From the NCBI RefSeq assembly GCF_051846935.1, contig NZ_JBPYCS010000045.1:1-14076 (forward strand): a DNA stretch of 14,076 bases, written 5' to 3'. Of this stretch, positions 13,503-14,076 are shown in pieces. This DNA comes from JBPYCR01 sp051846935. Lineage in GTDB: Bacteria > Bacillota > Bacilli > Bacillales > Amphibacillaceae. How positions within the stretch are numbered: the stretch's first letter is position 1; each line of letters opens with the position of its first letter. Below the pieces are notes generated by a model. That model ran no database searches, was not told where the DNA came from, and saw nothing but the letters and a program-made list of their open reading frames with translations. Made by a program: the position numbers and the translations under genes.

Positions 13503-13943
13503 ATGAGAACAAAGATTAATGAAGCAATTACAAATGTGTTAAAACAATTCGGTGATAAATACTTTCTCGATCATGTCCTACATAAAAACAAAGTAATTCA
13601 AGACTTGGATAACTATAATGAAGAATTACTGGAAGCGTTTATTTCAAACGAAACATTAAAAAGTAACTTCACAATTAATATCGCAGGTAACACTGTTTTA
13701 CAGACGAATAAACTGCTTGAATTATTTGAAGCTGATGAATACTGGCAAGATTCTTATACGACATATTCCAAGAAAATCGGCTTAACAACAGGTGGTAAAT
13801 TCATTGATGAATCAACAGACGTTGTACTCGACTTTCCGTATAAAGATACGGTATTAAAAGCTAGTATGAGTAAGGAAGATACGGAAAAATACGATTTACT
13901 ACGGGAGCAGGGGCCAGCCCCTCCTGCTGAAATAACGCATTGA
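13503..13943 (+). pseudogene. mod: Type III restriction-modification methyltransferase (Mod), N-terminal fragment
   Basis: The 146-residue frame starts at ATG 13503 after AGGGGGA (13490-13496). Residues 1 to about 130 match the conserved N-terminus of Firmicute type III Mod adenine methyltransferases: NEAITNVLKQFGDKYF, VIQDLDNYNEELLEAFI, TVLQTNKLLELFEADEYW, DSYTTYSKKIGLTTGGKF, DESTDVVLDFPYKDTVLKAS and MSKEDTEK. Intact Mod proteins run to roughly 600 residues or more and contain the DPPY catalytic motif and SAM-binding FxGxG. Here the frame leaves the family pattern after DTEKYDLL, at a GC-rich palindrome, and stops. Neither DPPY nor the target-recognition domain is present, and no Res gene follows within the window. 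It cannot methylate DNA. A leftover short protein could still be made. Confidence 0.85.
13906..13928. repeat. GC-rich imperfect palindrome (REP-like) at the mod breakpoint
   Basis: AGCAGGGG (13906-13913) and CCCCTCCTGCT (13918-13928) fold into AGCA-GG-GG paired with CC-CC-TGCT. One T is bulged and the loop is CCAGCC. It is far richer in G+C than its surroundings and lies exactly where the Mod homology ends. That fits a REP-like or other short mobile palindrome. No second copy exists in the window, so its repetitive nature is inferred. Confidence 0.5.
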
Positions 13944-14004
13944 AGTGTTAAAGTAACCCTTTGAATCTTCCTCTTTCAAACTTTATATAGTTCAATTTTT
14001 TAGA

Positions 14005-14076
14005 TTATATTCTCATGGTATTTGCAAAGGCCTCCACTAGTTTTTTGATTAAAGGTGTATCAATTCTATTAAACGG
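14005..14076 (-). CDS. Possible C-terminal end of an unidentified gene (partial)
   Basis: On the minus strand an open frame enters from the right edge and ends with TAA at plus 14005-14007. The last 23 residues include NRIDTPLIKKLVEAF followed by ANTMRI. The composition looks protein-like, but the stretch is too short to assign a family. A plus-strand frame across the same bases is also open, so this could be chance. Confidence 0.3.
   Translation of the reverse strand, partial: PFNRIDTPLIKKLVEAFANTMRI

Overview
The window is chromosomal DNA from a low-GC Gram-positive bacterium of the family Bacillaceae. The evidence is the AT-rich composition, strong AGGAGG-type ribosome binding sites, a perfect CIRCE/HrcA operator ahead of groESL, and a gene order close to the Bacillus subtilis block thiL(ydiA)-ydiB-ydiC-ydiD-tsaD-ydiF-moaC-rex-ydiK-ydiL-groES-groEL. 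A halotolerant Virgibacillus/Oceanobacillus-type relative is my guess from protein resemblance, not something proven here.

Layout: (1) 1-860 is the 3' end of an rRNA operon: the tail of 23S, 5S, initiator tRNA-Met(CAU), tRNA-Asp(GUC) and a hairpin terminator. A near-consensus sigma-A-type promoter lies in the 23S-5S spacer. (2) 1166-4789 is a tight plus-strand operon, thiL-tsaE-tsaB-rimI-tsaD. It encodes the last kinase of thiamine pyrophosphate synthesis, three partners of the bacterial t6A37 tRNA-modification machinery, and a ribosomal-protein-type N-acetyltransferase. (3) 5098-6273 is a SEDS-family (RodA/FtsW) peptidoglycan polymerase gene, convergent with a minus-strand ABC-F ATPase gene (6501-8438). 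A symmetric bidirectional terminator separates them. (4) 8605-9724 is moaC-rex, overlapping by 11 nt, convergent with the minus-strand ydiL-ydiK pair (CPBP-family membrane protease homologue and a small membrane protein). A 14-bp perfect-stem terminator separates them. The tatAY-tatCY genes that sit between rex and ydiK in B. subtilis are absent. (5) 10852-12947 is groES-groEL with a textbook sigma-A promoter and CIRCE. (6) 12948-14076, behind several stacked hairpins, is an accessory and decaying region. It holds a previously unlisted remnant of a small Xre-type HTH regulator with two in-frame stops, then the N-terminal ~130 residues of a type III restriction-modification methyltransferase. 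The latter is cut off at a GC-rich imperfect palindrome resembling a REP/IS-like insertion. A possible minus-strand gene end lies at the right edge.

Most of the window is conserved housekeeping DNA. The part most worth attention is the groEL-downstream boundary, where a restriction-modification locus appears to have been acquired and then broken. B. subtilis also carries a restriction-modification cluster (BsuM) downstream of groEL, so this may be a recurrent integration site. I did not find a convincing new biological system.
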